A stretch of 64,000 nt of DNA from assembly GCA_964550345.1 (NCBI GenBank), contig CAZJYZ010000003.1, positions 1-64,000 on the forward strand, read 5' to 3'. The notes beneath the pieces were generated by a model. The model was not told where the DNA came from, searched no databases, and worked only from the letters and a program-made list of their open reading frames with translations. Within the stretch, counting starts at the first letter, position 1. Every line of letters starts with the position of its first letter. Shown piece after piece: positions 15,321 to 24,406 of this stretch. The translations under genes were made by a program, and so were the position numbers. This DNA is from JAAEUB01 sp964550345. GTDB taxonomy: Bacteria > Pseudomonadota > Alphaproteobacteria > Rhodobacterales > Rhodobacteraceae.

Positions 15321-16337
15321 ATGAAAAAAACCGTATTTCTTGGCGCATTGACTATTGCTGGTCTGGCGACAACGGCTGCTATGGCCGGTACGCTTGACGA
15401 TGTGAAAGCACGCGGCAAGCTGAATTGTGGTGTGTCAACCGGTCTCGTCGGGTTCGCTGCACCAGACGCAAACGGAACCTGGCAAGGTTTCGACGTAACC
15501 GTTTGTCGCGCAGTTGCTGCGGCTGTACTGGGCGATTCCAACGCTGTTGAGTTCGTACCAACAACTGGTAAGACCCGTTTCACCGCGCTGGCTTCCGGCG
15601 AAGTCGACATGCTGGCCCGTAACACCACATGGACCCTGTCACGTGACGTTGACCTGAAGTTTGAATTCATCGGTGTTAACTACTACGACGGCCAAGGCTT
15701 CATGGTTCCAAAAGCACTGGGCGTTTCGTCCGCTAAGGAACTGGACGGCGCGACTGTTTGCATTCAGACCGGTACAACTACCGAGCTGAACCTGGCTGAC
15801 TTCTTCCGTTCGAACAACATGAGCTATGAGCCCGTGCCGATCGAAACTAACGCAGAAGCTCAGCAGCAGTACCTTGCCGGTGCTTGCGACACGCTGACCA
15901 CTGACGCGTCCGGCCTTGCCGCGACACGTGCTGCGTTCGAAAATCCTGCCGACCACGTTGTTCTGCCGGAAATCGTATCGAAAGAGCCGCTGGGTCCGCT
16001 TGTTCGCCACGGCGACAACGAGTGGGGCGACATCGTTCGCTGGACTCTGAATGCACTGATCTCGGCTGAAGAGCTGGGCATCACTTCGGCCAACGTTGCC
16101 GAGCTTCAGGCTGGTACAAACAACCCTGAGATCAACCGTATCCTCGGCTCCGAAGGCAACATGGGCGAAATGCTCGGCCTTGACGCTGACTGGGCTGTGC
16201 GTGTGATCCAGGTTGCTGGTAACTACGCTGAAGTATTTGAAACCAACATCGGTGAAAATACTCCGATCGGCCTGTCGCGCGGTCTGAACGCGCTGTGGAC
16301 CGATGGTGGCCTGATCTACTCGCCGCCGTTCCGGTAA
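15321..16337 (+). CDS. aapJ: General L-amino-acid ABC transporter, periplasmic binding protein (AapJ/BztA)
   Basis: The 338-residue product has a signal peptide (MKKTVFLGALTIAGLATTAAMAG), then TLDDVKARGKLNCGVSTGL...GFAAPD and GFDVTVCRAVAAAVLGD, the AapJ/BztA pattern of family-3 binding proteins. It captures amino acids such as glutamate, glutamine, aspartate and asparagine for uptake. AGGAAGAGG precedes the ATG. It is the first of four Aap genes and is followed by an attenuating hairpin that should raise its expression above that of the membrane components. Confidence 0.95.
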   Translation: MKKTVFLGALTIAGLATTAAMAGTLDDVKARGKLNCGVSTGLVGFAAPDANGTWQGFDVTVCRAVAAAVLGDSNAVEFVPTTGKTRFTALASGEVDMLARNTTWTLSRDVDLKFEFIGVNYYDGQGFMVPKALGVSSAKELDGATVCIQTGTTTELNLADFFRSNNMSYEPVPIETNAEAQQQYLAGACDTLTTDASGLAATRAAFENPADHVVLPEIVSKEPLGPLVRHGDNEWGDIVRWTLNALISAEELGITSANVAELQAGTNNPEINRILGSEGNMGEMLGLDADWAVRVIQVAGNYAEVFETNIGENTPIGLSRGLNALWTDGGLIYSPPFR

Positions 16338-16347
16338 AAACTACTTA

Positions 16348-16375
16348 GTTAAGGGCGCGGGACACACCGCGCCCT
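16348..16375 (+). terminator. Attenuating hairpin between aapJ and aapQ
   Basis: A perfect 10-bp stem (AAGGGCGCGG at 16348-16357 with CCGCGCCCTT at 16364-16373) and six-base loop are followed by only TTTTC. It looks like a partial terminator, a common device after binding-protein genes. Confidence 0.85.
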
Positions 16376-16456
16376 TTTCATATCTAAAGAACAAATCCGG
16401 GACTCAGGCGGGATAAACCTGCCGGGAAAAATCCGGACCTGACAGGGAATGTCTTA

Positions 16457-17794
16457 ATGACAACATTGACCGACCCACCGCGGGAGTCGTTCCGGTTATC
16501 TATGCTTCTTTACGATAGCCGTTACCGTTCCATGACGATCCAAATCATTGTTTTGATCGCTTTCATGCTGGGCGCTGCCTGGCTGATTAACAATGCTATT
16601 ATTAATCTGGCGCGGGCCGGTAAGCCCTTCTCATTTAGCTTTCTGGGTGAGCCTTCCAGCTATGATATCAACCAAAGACTGATCGACTATTCATCGCGTT
16701 CGACCCATGCACGGGCGGCACTTGTTGGCGTTATGAACACCTTACTGGTGGCTGTCATGGGGTGTGTGGTCGCGACCATAATCGGTGTGATCGTCGGCGT
16801 CCTGCGCCTTTCGCGCAACTGGATCGTTTCGCGTATTATGACCGTTTATGTCGAAGCTATGCGGAATGTACCTGTCCTGCTGTGGATTGTGCTTTTCATG
16901 GCAATTGTCATCGAAACCCTGCCGCAGCCACGTGATTTCCGGGGCGACGACGCCACGGCGTCTATGGTTTTGTTTGACTCGGTTGCGATAACGAACCGTG
17001 GAGTATACGTTCCTGAGCCATTGTTTTCGCGGGGCCTGGGGGATATTCCGATATTACCCGGTCAAACCGTTGAGGCCTGCACCTCGTATTACGATGTAAC
17101 AGACAGTGAAAACGCCGGCTTTCTGGCGGATGATTGTGGCATCATTCAAATTAGCCTTGATTTGATCGCCATCCTTGCAGTGTTGTTTGCCGGACTTCTA
17201 GTGCGCAAACTGATCCTGCAGCGCGCGCAACGCATTCAAAATGCCACGGGTGATCGCCCGACAACATGGCATATCGGTCTTGCGGTTGTCGCTGTTCCCA
17301 CACTTCTGGTGCTTTGGATCCTAGGGTTTTATCTTGGTTATCCAGAACTGAAAGGCTTCAACTTCAAGGGCGGCACGCATCTGCGTAGCTCGCTTATTGC
17401 TTTGTGGTTGGCTCTGTCGCTTTACACTGCCGCCTTCATCGCCGAAATCGTGCGGGCTGGTATCATGGCCATATCAAAAGGTCAGTCCGAAGCTGCCGGC
17501 GCGCTGGGCTTGCGGCCGGGCCGCATCATGCGCCTTGTGGTTTTGCCACAGGCAATGCGGGTGATCTTTCCGCCGTTGATTTCGCAATATCTGAACCTGA
17601 CGAAGAACTCGTCACTGGCTATTGCGGTTGGCTACATGGATGTGACCGGCACGTTGGGGGGAATTACCCTGAACCAGACCGGGCGAGAGATGGAAACGCT
17701 TCTCATCCTCATGGCGATCTATCTGGTAATCTCGTTGACCGTTTCGTCCGCGATGAACGCCTATAACGAACGCACCAAGTTGAAGGAGCGCTGA
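16457..17794 (+). CDS. aapQ: General L-amino-acid ABC transporter permease AapQ/BztB
   Basis: The 445-residue HisM-type permease has an N-terminal membrane segment, long periplasmic insertion (about residues 155-230, with cysteines) and the C-terminal EAA loop RAGIMAISKGQSEAAGALGL...PQAMRVIFPP that docks the ATPase. AapQ pairs with AapM to form the channel. The large insertion between membrane segments is normal for this subfamily. Two bases separate it from aapM. Confidence 0.94.
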   Translation: MTTLTDPPRESFRLSMLLYDSRYRSMTIQIIVLIAFMLGAAWLINNAIINLARAGKPFSFSFLGEPSSYDINQRLIDYSSRSTHARAALVGVMNTLLVAVMGCVVATIIGVIVGVLRLSRNWIVSRIMTVYVEAMRNVPVLLWIVLFMAIVIETLPQPRDFRGDDATASMVLFDSVAITNRGVYVPEPLFSRGLGDIPILPGQTVEACTSYYDVTDSENAGFLADDCGIIQISLDLIAILAVLFAGLLVRKLILQRAQRIQNATGDRPTTWHIGLAVVAVPTLLVLWILGFYLGYPELKGFNFKGGTHLRSSLIALWLALSLYTAAFIAEIVRAGIMAISKGQSEAAGALGLRPGRIMRLVVLPQAMRVIFPPLISQYLNLTKNSSLAIAVGYMDVTGTLGGITLNQTGREMETLLILMAIYLVISLTVSSAMNAYNERTKLKER

Positions 17795-17795
17795 T

Positions 17796-19097
17796 ATGGC
17801 TGACAATACTACTTATGTGCGTAGCGAAATGCTGCCCGAAAAGGCGCCTCCTGCTCTGAATGTCGGGGTGCTTGGTTGGATCAGAGCAAACCTGTTTCCA
17901 AATATTGGCAGTTCTATTCTGACCGTATTGGCATTGATCGCCATTTATATGCTGCTGGCCGGAATCCTTCCGTGGATTTTCGGCGGTATCTGGACAGGCT
18001 CGTCGCTGAATGAGTGTCGCGAGGCACTTCATGCCATACACGGTGAATCGGTCGAACGTGCTTGCTGGGCCGTGGTGCATGAACGCTTCTGGCAGCTTAT
18101 GTACGGGTTCTATCCTAGCCACCTTTACTGGCGGCCTAATCTGGCGCTGATCTTACTGTTTGCGGCCCTTGCCCCGATCCTGTTCGACACATTGCCACGC
18201 AAAATGTTGGTGGTTTCCATCGCAACCCCCTTCGTCGCTCCCTGGCTTTTGTGGGGTGGTACGATCTGGGTGCCGGTTGTCGCGGCTCTTGGTTTTGTCG
18301 TTGGCTACTACGTGTACCGTTTTGCATCTGCCGCGATGAGCGGTCTGATGGGTCTGATCCTGGGGCCACTTGCAGCAATCATCTGGTGGCTGTTGCTTGC
18401 GGGATATGTTGCCGGTGCTCTTGCCGCAATTGTACCGCTGGCGCTTGAGCCAGTTGCAAGTCGCGAATTTGGTGGCTTCATGCTGGCTGTAACACTTGGG
18501 ATCACAGGTATCGCCATGTCGTTCCCGATCGGAATCGTTCTCGCCTTGGGGCGGCAGTCAAACCTGGTAATCATCAAAACGTTGTGCGTGGGCTTTATCG
18601 AGTTCATTCGTGGTGTGCCGCTGATTACGCTTTTGTTTGTGGCGCAGGTTATGCTGGCTTACTTCCTGCCAAAGGGAACCCAGTTTGACATCATCCTGCG
18701 CGTGATGATCATGATGACCCTCTTCTCTGCCGCTTACATGGCCGAGACGATACGGGGTGGTCTGGCAGCCTTGCCAACCGGTCAGTATGAGGCAGCGGAT
18801 GCGCTGGGCCTTGATTACTGGCAGGCGCAACGGCTGATCATCATGCCACAGGCGCTGAAAATCTCGATCCCCGGCATCGTCGGTAACTTCATTGGCCTAT
18901 TCAAGGATACAACTCTGGTATCCATCATCGGCCTGTCTGACCCGATTGGCTGGGTGAAACTGATTCAGTCCAACGCCGAATGGAATGGCATTATTTGGGA
19001 GCTTTATGGCTTTGTTGCCGTTGTCTTCTTCATCTTCTGCTTCTCCATGTCCCGTTATTCCATGTATCTGGAGCGCAAGCTTCAGACTGGCCACTAA
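17796..19097 (+). CDS. aapM: General L-amino-acid ABC transporter permease AapM/BztC
   Basis: The 433-residue product has several hydrophobic segments, a periplasmic stretch with two cysteines near residues 72-90, and the EAA loop GGLAALPTGQYEAADALGL...MPQALKISIPGIVGNFIGLFKDTTL, typical of HisM/AapM permeases. It forms the heteromeric channel with AapQ. It follows aapQ directly and precedes aapP by 15 bp, in the canonical JQMP order. Confidence 0.94.
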   Translation: MADNTTYVRSEMLPEKAPPALNVGVLGWIRANLFPNIGSSILTVLALIAIYMLLAGILPWIFGGIWTGSSLNECREALHAIHGESVERACWAVVHERFWQLMYGFYPSHLYWRPNLALILLFAALAPILFDTLPRKMLVVSIATPFVAPWLLWGGTIWVPVVAALGFVVGYYVYRFASAAMSGLMGLILGPLAAIIWWLLLAGYVAGALAAIVPLALEPVASREFGGFMLAVTLGITGIAMSFPIGIVLALGRQSNLVIIKTLCVGFIEFIRGVPLITLLFVAQVMLAYFLPKGTQFDIILRVMIMMTLFSAAYMAETIRGGLAALPTGQYEAADALGLDYWQAQRLIIMPQALKISIPGIVGNFIGLFKDTTLVSIIGLSDPIGWVKLIQSNAEWNGIIWELYGFVAVVFFIFCFSMSRYSMYLERKLQTGH

Positions 19098-19112
19098 AAA
19101 GGAAATTCTGTT

Positions 19113-19916
19113 ATGTCTGAGTCACACACTGACCACCACATAGAGTTTGACCACCACGCCGATCGCTCGCAGATGAAAGTATCTGACAAGGTTGCGATTG
19201 AAATCACCAACATGAACAAATGGTACGGATCGTTCCATGTTCTTCGCGATATCAACCTGACGGTCAATCAGGGCGAGCGGATTGTGATTTGTGGGCCTTC
19301 GGGTTCCGGTAAATCCACCCTGATCCGTTGTATCAACCGCCTTGAAGAGCATCAGGAAGGGTCGATTATCGTTGACGGGACCGAGCTGAGCTCGGACCTC
19401 AAAAACATCGACAAGGTGCGTTCAGAGGTTGGCATGGTGTTCCAGCACTTCAACCTGTTTCCACATCTGACGGTGCTTGAGAACCTCACGCTTGCCCCGA
19501 TCTGGGTGCGTAAAACCCCACGTAAAGAGGCCGAAGAAACCGCGATGTTCTACCTTGAGAAGGTGAAGATCCCTGAACAAGCGCTAAAATTCCCCGGCCA
19601 GCTTTCCGGTGGGCAGCAGCAGCGTGTCGCCATTGCGCGGTCTTTGTGCATGAAGCCGCGCATCATGCTGTTTGACGAACCCACATCGGCGCTGGACCCT
19701 GAGATGATCAAGGAAGTTCTTGAAACCATGATTGAGCTTGCCGAGGAAGGCATGACCATGCTTTGCGTCACCCACGAAATGGGCTTCGCCAAAGAGGTCG
19801 CCAACCGCGTCATCTTCATGGATGAGGGCCAGATTGTTGAGCAGAATGAGCCTAATGAATTCTTCGACAATCCGAAATCGGACCGGACCAAGCTGTTCCT
19901 CAGTCAGATCCTCTGA
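19113..19916 (+). CDS. aapP: General L-amino-acid ABC transporter ATP-binding protein AapP/BztD
   Basis: The 267-residue ATPase has an extended histidine- and aspartate-rich N-terminus (HTDHHIEFDHHADRS), then MNKWYGSFHVLRDINL, Walker A CGPSGSGKST, signature LSGGQQQRVAIARSL, Walker B IMLFDEPTSALDPE and the H-loop VTHEMGFA. It energises amino-acid uptake through AapQM. Translation could start at 19113 or at an internal Met near residue 21; the His-rich tail is unusual. A terminator follows. Confidence 0.94.
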   Translation: MSESHTDHHIEFDHHADRSQMKVSDKVAIEITNMNKWYGSFHVLRDINLTVNQGERIVICGPSGSGKSTLIRCINRLEEHQEGSIIVDGTELSSDLKNIDKVRSEVGMVFQHFNLFPHLTVLENLTLAPIWVRKTPRKEAEETAMFYLEKVKIPEQALKFPGQLSGGQQQRVAIARSLCMKPRIMLFDEPTSALDPEMIKEVLETMIELAEEGMTMLCVTHEMGFAKEVANRVIFMDEGQIVEQNEPNEFFDNPKSDRTKLFLSQIL

Positions 19917-19939
19917 TCCTTTCTGGAACCAAGAATTAG

Positions 19940-19963
19940 GGCGTCCTACGGGGCGCCTTTTTT
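19940..19963 (+). terminator. Rho-independent terminator after aapP
   Basis: GGCGTCC at 19940-19946 pairs with GGGCGCC at 19951-19957 (one G-U) around a TACG loop, followed by six Ts. The T run reaches the end of the convergent minus-strand gene. Confidence 0.85.
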
Positions 19964-20465
19964 ATATTAGGTCACGCGGCACCACAAAATCGATGATATC
20001 ACCCTTGTGTTCCCCTATTTGCGTCCAGTTGGTTAAGCCAAACTCAAAAATCGTTGTTGCTGCGGTTGGGTATTGGTGAAATCGCATATCTAGTGGGGGC
20101 GCTTTTGCCAGTCTATCGGCCAACCAGGCCGAGCCGGGGTTATGCGCGATCAACATCACATTTGCGCCCTTGGCGGCCGCCAGTTCCCCCAACATTTCAC
20201 CGGGATCAGCAAGGTAAAGGGCCGGAATAATATCTGGCTTGGTGGGGGCGGGTAACCTGGAAGCCAGCCGCGCCCAGGTTTCCTGAGTACGTGCCGCACT
20301 GGAACATAAAACCTGATCTGGCAGATAGCCCCGGTTTGCCAGCCAGTCCCCAAGCGCAGTGGCCGAAACTCTGCCGCGCCCGTTTAACGGCCTGTCATGG
20401 TCTTTCTGTGCTGAATCCTTCCAACTTGATTTTGCATGGCGGGTCAGGATCAGGCGTAATGTCAT
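19962..20465 (-). CDS. SixA-type histidine phosphatase
   Basis: The 167-residue product has the family motif LTRHAKSSW at residues 7-15, with the phospho-accepting His in RHA, and conserved LCSSAARTQETW and IAHNPG segments, typical of the SixA branch of the histidine phosphatase superfamily. SixA in E. coli removes phosphate from phosphohistidine in NPr; the substrate here is unknown. Its start overlaps the stop of the upstream ferredoxin-like gene (ATGA), so the two are translationally coupled. Confidence 0.85.
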   Translation of the reverse strand: MTLRLILTRHAKSSWKDSAQKDHDRPLNGRGRVSATALGDWLANRGYLPDQVLCSSAARTQETWARLASRLPAPTKPDIIPALYLADPGEMLGELAAAKGANVMLIAHNPGSAWLADRLAKAPPLDMRFHQYPTAATTIFEFGLTNWTQIGEHKGDIIDFVVPRDLI

Positions 20466-21094
20466 TTTGGATGGAATGCTTTCATATGGAATGCCGATTG
20501 CGCTTCAATTCTGCCATAAGTGGTGCTGATCGGGCAAGCGCGCCGTACTGCGCAGCCTTTTCCCATACAACCCGCCCCGGAGCTTTTGTCTAACCAGTCA
20601 TGACAATTTGGTACGTCATATGATCCGTTCTTCATTGCGCCGACCGGGCATGCGTCAATGCATGGTTGGTCCTGGCACGTCAGGCAGGGATTTGGCGGTG
20701 GTTTGGGTAAATCAATTTCTTCGCTTAAATGGATCGCCCCACGAAAGCTCAACCAAAGCCCCGCAATGTCATGTACAAGTAACCCTACTGGAGAGCTCCA
20801 TGCCCGGCCACTTTTCTCAGCCCAGCCCAGAAAAGGGGGGTAGGGCGGTCCGTCAGATGGAAAAACAGCGTGCCCCCCGGCCTCGCGCGCCAGATCGCTG
20901 ATTACTCTTTTTGACCAGCGGTCCAAAGGATCGGGCAATCCGTCTGAGTATTCCGGTGAAAGGGTGAAGTTCTGCCAAAACCCCGGCTCACGGGGTCCCA
21001 ACAGTAAAATGGTACCACCCTTTTGCGCGTGTAACGCGCCAAAAATGTCCAGATGTTGTAGCCGCACAGCCGTTGTGAGCGCCACCAAGTTCAT
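20462..21094 (-). CDS. 4Fe-4S ferredoxin-domain protein
   Basis: The product is 210 residues from the ATG at 21094, which overlaps the sterol desaturase-like stop by four bases. The C-terminal half carries CLTCQDQPCIDACPVGAM, a ferredoxin cysteine cluster, then further cysteines in NCHDWL, GCMGKGCAVRRACP. It resembles the C-terminal iron-sulfur part of QueG-like proteins but lacks the QueG cobalamin-binding N-terminal signatures that could be recognised, so QueG is not claimed. The N-terminal half has LLLGPREPGFW and a PPYPPFLGWAE segment. It is probably a cytoplasmic redox protein; the partner is unknown. Confidence 0.8.
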   Translation of the reverse strand: MNLVALTTAVRLQHLDIFGALHAQKGGTILLLGPREPGFWQNFTLSPEYSDGLPDPLDRWSKRVISDLAREAGGHAVFPSDGPPYPPFLGWAEKSGRAWSSPVGLLVHDIAGLWLSFRGAIHLSEEIDLPKPPPNPCLTCQDQPCIDACPVGAMKNGSYDVPNCHDWLDKSSGAGCMGKGCAVRRACPISTTYGRIEAQSAFHMKAFHPK

Positions 21095-21885
21095 TTCTTT
21101 TGAAACGGTAGCAACAGACTCCAACCCAGTTTTGAGGGCCGGTCATCCTGCCATTCAAGCCCAATAATCATGCCGTCATGGCCGCCCTCGGGTTGGTCAA
21201 TATAGGTTCCGAATAATCGGTCCCAGATCGACAGGGCAAAGCCGTAGTTACTGTCAACCTCGCGGCGTATGGTTGAATGATGCACCCGGTGCATGTCGGG
21301 CGTGACCAGAAAAAGCCTTAACACACGGTCCAACCCCAGCGGCAGGCGCATATTGGCGTGGTTGAACATGGCCGAGCCGTTCAGGATTATCTCAAACAGG
21401 ATCACCCCCAAAACCGGTGCGCCTATTAGGTAGACAGCCCCGATTTTGATCAGCATTGAAGCGGCAATTTCAATTGGATGGAAGCGCAACGCGGTTGTGA
21501 CATCAATGTCCCGATCCGCGTGGTGTACCCGGTGCAAACGCCAAAGCAAAGGCACCTTATGAAACACCAGATGCTGAAACCAGATGGCAAAATCAAGGAT
21601 CAGGATGGCTCCGATAACCTGCACCCAATAGGGCAGTTCAAACAGGTTCAATAACCCCCAACCCTGCGCGCCAGCATCTATGGCTGCGCCAACGGCTAAA
21701 ACTGGCAGGACCAGAGCCATCAGCCAAACCGCAGCACGGTCTATCACAATGATCGCCAGATTGGTGAACCAGCGCGTGGTGCGTGGCTGTGTGCGGGCTT
21801 TGCGCGGCACTAAGGCTTCGACGATCGCAAACAACGCGAATAGGCCGAAGAACACGACCGAGCGGATAAGGGCTTCGTTTTCCAT
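21091..21885 (-). CDS. Sterol desaturase/fatty-acid hydroxylase-family membrane protein
   Basis: The product is 264 residues from the ATG at 21885 (MENEALIRS). Histidine-rich motifs FQHLVFH, RLHRVHHAD and MHRVHHS, separated by membrane segments, match the diiron fatty-acid hydroxylase superfamily. Four or so hydrophobic helices are visible. Bacterial members act on lipids such as sterols, carotenoids or ether lipids; the substrate here is unknown. The frame upstream of 21885 lacks family similarity. It begins 102 bp after argB on the same strand. Confidence 0.88.
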   Translation of the reverse strand: MENEALIRSVVFFGLFALFAIVEALVPRKARTQPRTTRWFTNLAIIVIDRAAVWLMALVLPVLAVGAAIDAGAQGWGLLNLFELPYWVQVIGAILILDFAIWFQHLVFHKVPLLWRLHRVHHADRDIDVTTALRFHPIEIAASMLIKIGAVYLIGAPVLGVILFEIILNGSAMFNHANMRLPLGLDRVLRLFLVTPDMHRVHHSTIRREVDSNYGFALSIWDRLFGTYIDQPEGGHDGMIIGLEWQDDRPSKLGWSLLLPFQKK

Positions 21886-21986
21886 GCGGTGAATGTAAGC
21901 AGGGGCCGGGCTTTTACAACAAAAATTACCTGCGACAGGATGACCTAAGATGCGTTGCGCGTGCCGTCGGCACAATTTGCCTGTGT

Positions 21987-22847
21987 TCAGGCCCGGATGA
22001 TCGACCCGGCGCCATGTTCTGTATAAAGCTCCAGCAGACAGGCATTTGGCGCGCGCCCGTCCAGAATTACCACGGCGCGTACGCCACCCTCAATTGCTGC
22101 CAGCGCGGTTTCTGTCTTGGGAATCATTCCACCAGCAATGGTGCCGTCTGCCGTCAGGTCGCGAATTTGTCCCGCACTCAGTTCGGTCAAAACTGCGCCT
22201 TCGGCGTTCTTAACGCCTTCCACATCAGTCAGTAACAACAGACGATCGGCCTCAAGCGCGGCGGCGATCGCCCCGGCAGCCGTGTCTCCGTTGACGTTGT
22301 AGGTCTCGCCGTCCCGCCCTGCACCAAGCGGGGCAATGACCGGAATTGTTTCGTCTTCAAACAGAGTGCGCAGGATGGAGGGGTCCATATTGGCAGGCTG
22401 ACCTACAAAGCCAAGCGCCGGGTCGGCCTGATCACAAATCATCAGGTTGGCATCCTTGCCTGACAGACCTACCGCCTTGCCTCCCTCGGCGTTAATTGCT
22501 TGAACGATACGTTTATTGACGCGGCCCGATAATACCATCTCGACGACTTCAACCACGGCTTCATCCGTTACCCGTTTGCCATTTTCAAAGCGGCTTTCAA
22601 TATTCAGCCGCGCCAGCATTTCGTTGATCATGGGCCCGCCGCCATGCACAACGACGGGGTTAACCCCGACCTGACGCATTAAAACGATATCGCGAGCAAA
22701 GCTGGCCATATCCTCATCATTGCCCATGGCGTTGCCGCCAAATTTGATGACCACGGTTGCGCCGTCATAGCGCTGCAAGTAAGGCAGAGCCTCGGATAGG
22801 GTGCGGGCGGTGGCGATCCAATCTCGGTTCATGTGTTGCTTCTTCAT
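21987..22847 (-). CDS. argB: Acetylglutamate kinase
   Basis: The 286-residue enzyme phosphorylates N-acetylglutamate, the second step of arginine synthesis. It shows VVIKFGGNAMG near residue 32, VVHGGGPMINEML, VGLSGKDANL and NVNGDTAAGAIA, the standard amino-acid kinase motifs. AAGGAT about 8 bp before the ATG at 22847 supports that start over the internal Met at 22832. The engB-argB neighbourhood is conserved in Rhodobacteraceae. Confidence 0.95.
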   Translation of the reverse strand: MKKQHMNRDWIATARTLSEALPYLQRYDGATVVIKFGGNAMGNDEDMASFARDIVLMRQVGVNPVVVHGGGPMINEMLARLNIESRFENGKRVTDEAVVEVVEMVLSGRVNKRIVQAINAEGGKAVGLSGKDANLMICDQADPALGFVGQPANMDPSILRTLFEDETIPVIAPLGAGRDGETYNVNGDTAAGAIAAALEADRLLLLTDVEGVKNAEGAVLTELSAGQIRDLTADGTIAGGMIPKTETALAAIEGGVRAVVILDGRAPNACLLELYTEHGAGSIIRA

Positions 22848-22997
22848 ACGCTAATCCTTGCCACGCCCGTGTTAGGCCCTTCGGGCCCCGTTTAGCAAGC
22901 CTTTGCAGTGCTCAGGGCTGTTTCCACCGAATTTATCGGCCACATCAGGGCCGAGTACCAAATTCGGAATATTGATTAGCTACCGGAAATACGCTGG

Positions 22998-23648
22998 CTA
23001 GCCAATTCCAGCAATGATCGCGCGTAATGTCCCGATACCTAGCCCCTTTTCGGCAGAGGTCAGGACAAGCTCCGGGTAGGCTGCAGGATGAGCCGACAAT
23101 GCTTTTCGAACCTGACCCAAAACCTTTTCGAGATCCTTGTCTTTGACCTTGTCTGTCTTTGTCAGAACAACCTGAAATGTTACCGCCGCTGAATCCAGCA
23201 GTGACAGGATCTCTTCGTCAACTTTTTTCACCCCATGGCGCGCATCTATTAGCACGAACGCCCTGCGCAGATTGGCGCGACCGGTCAGATAAGCCTTAAG
23301 CAAACGTTGCCATTTCTCGACAACCGGGATCGGAGCATTGGCGTAACCATAGCCGGGAAGGTCAACCAGATAGGGGCCGTTTGTTGTTGTGAAAAAGTTG
23401 ATCTCTTGTGTTCGCCCTGGTGTATTTGAAGCACGCGCCAGCCCTTTTCGCCCGGTCAACGCATTGATGAGAGAGCTTTTTCCAACATTTGAACGTCCGG
23501 CAAAACATACCTCGATCCGGTCCGCGGCAGGCAGGCCGTCCATGGCGACGACGCCTTTCAGGAACTCTGTTTGACCGGCAAATAGGCGCCGTCCAGCTTC
23601 GCGGGACAGGTCGTCTGGTTCTTTTGCCAGAGAAAAACTCATGCTCAT
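22998..23648 (-). CDS. engB: Ribosome-biogenesis GTPase EngB (YsxC/YihA)
   Basis: The product is 216 residues from the ATG at 23648, which overlaps the MOSC stop (ATGA). G motifs are complete: FAGRSNVGKSS (G1), NTPGRTQEINFF (G2), LVDLPGYGYA (G3), LTKTDKVK (G4) and TSAEKGLGI (G5). EngB is needed for 50S assembly. The in-frame extension to 23804 runs through the MOSC gene and has no similarity. Confidence 0.95.
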   Translation of the reverse strand: MSMSFSLAKEPDDLSREAGRRLFAGQTEFLKGVVAMDGLPAADRIEVCFAGRSNVGKSSLINALTGRKGLARASNTPGRTQEINFFTTTNGPYLVDLPGYGYANAPIPVVEKWQRLLKAYLTGRANLRRAFVLIDARHGVKKVDEEILSLLDSAAVTFQVVLTKTDKVKDKDLEKVLGQVRKALSAHPAAYPELVLTSAEKGLGIGTLRAIIAGIG

Positions 23649-24406
23649 CCCAGCACCTCGAACCCATCGCCCTGATGCACATCCCCGGTTTTGGTGACCA
23701 CACCATAAACACCAAATTCTTGATGGCCCCAGCCACTTCTGAGGATACCCAAAGTGTCTACGTCCCGCTCTCCGGACCGTGTAGAGGCCGCGGTTGCCTG
23801 ACATCTTGTGATGTTTTCACGTATCTCCAGTTCGGCACGTCCAACGCGTATGCGCTTGCCGATCCAGTCGCGTTCGCTCCATGGCTCAAGTTCGTCCAGC
23901 ACCATATTGGTACGCCAGCGCAAAGGAGAAATACTGTGCCTCACCAGTTTTTCCACTTCCCGGTGAGAAGCCATATTCATGAGCGATACTGACGGATAGT
24001 CGGTGTCTGTCATGCCGCGTTTTGGTGCACGGATGATGCCAGAGGGCAGGGCGCGTTGCCCCAGGCTGATAGGCATCACCCACTGGATAAATGCCCCCAC
24101 ATCAGCTTCGTCATCCGGGTCAATTGTCAGGTCATTCAGCTTTGGGTGGCTCAGGATAACTTTGCCGCGATTTAAAATGCAGCGTGCTGTAATAGCCTGT
24201 AATTGCGATGTTTTCGCACCTCGTGAAAAATTACTGCAAGGTGCCCATTCTGGGTTCGCCGGATCAGTTTTTGCCATTTCATGGGTCACTGCCCAGCGCC
24301 GGTCCCAAGGCAGGCAGCGGCCCTCACTCAGCAGAATACGGGCCAGCGCCTCGCGACCATGAGATTTGATCGGATGGCGCCAGATTTCAGCCACATGGGC
24401 ACTCAT
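23645..24406 (-). CDS. MOSC domain protein, YcbX-like
   Basis: The 253-residue product has an N-terminal MOSC_N-type beta domain (EIWRHPIKSHGREAL, WDRRWAV) and a C-terminal MOSC domain with MASHREVEKL, RWRTNMVLDELEPWSERDWIG and RCQATAAS, in which the cysteine is the expected molybdenum-cofactor ligand. Such proteins use or transfer molybdenum cofactor sulfur, and YcbX reduces N-hydroxylated bases. The start overlaps the yidC stop by four bases; the gene lies between yidC and engB as in other Rhodobacteraceae. Confidence 0.88.
   Translation of the reverse strand: MSAHVAEIWRHPIKSHGREALARILLSEGRCLPWDRRWAVTHEMAKTDPANPEWAPCSNFSRGAKTSQLQAITARCILNRGKVILSHPKLNDLTIDPDDEADVGAFIQWVMPISLGQRALPSGIIRAPKRGMTDTDYPSVSLMNMASHREVEKLVRHSISPLRWRTNMVLDELEPWSERDWIGKRIRVGRAELEIRENITRCQATAASTRSGERDVDTLGILRSGWGHQEFGVYGVVTKTGDVHQGDGFEVLG

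Noticed and set aside
20462..21094. Epoxyqueuosine reductase QueG
   Set aside because: The iron-sulfur part is similar, but the protein is too short and the N-terminal cobalamin-binding half of QueG is not recognisable.
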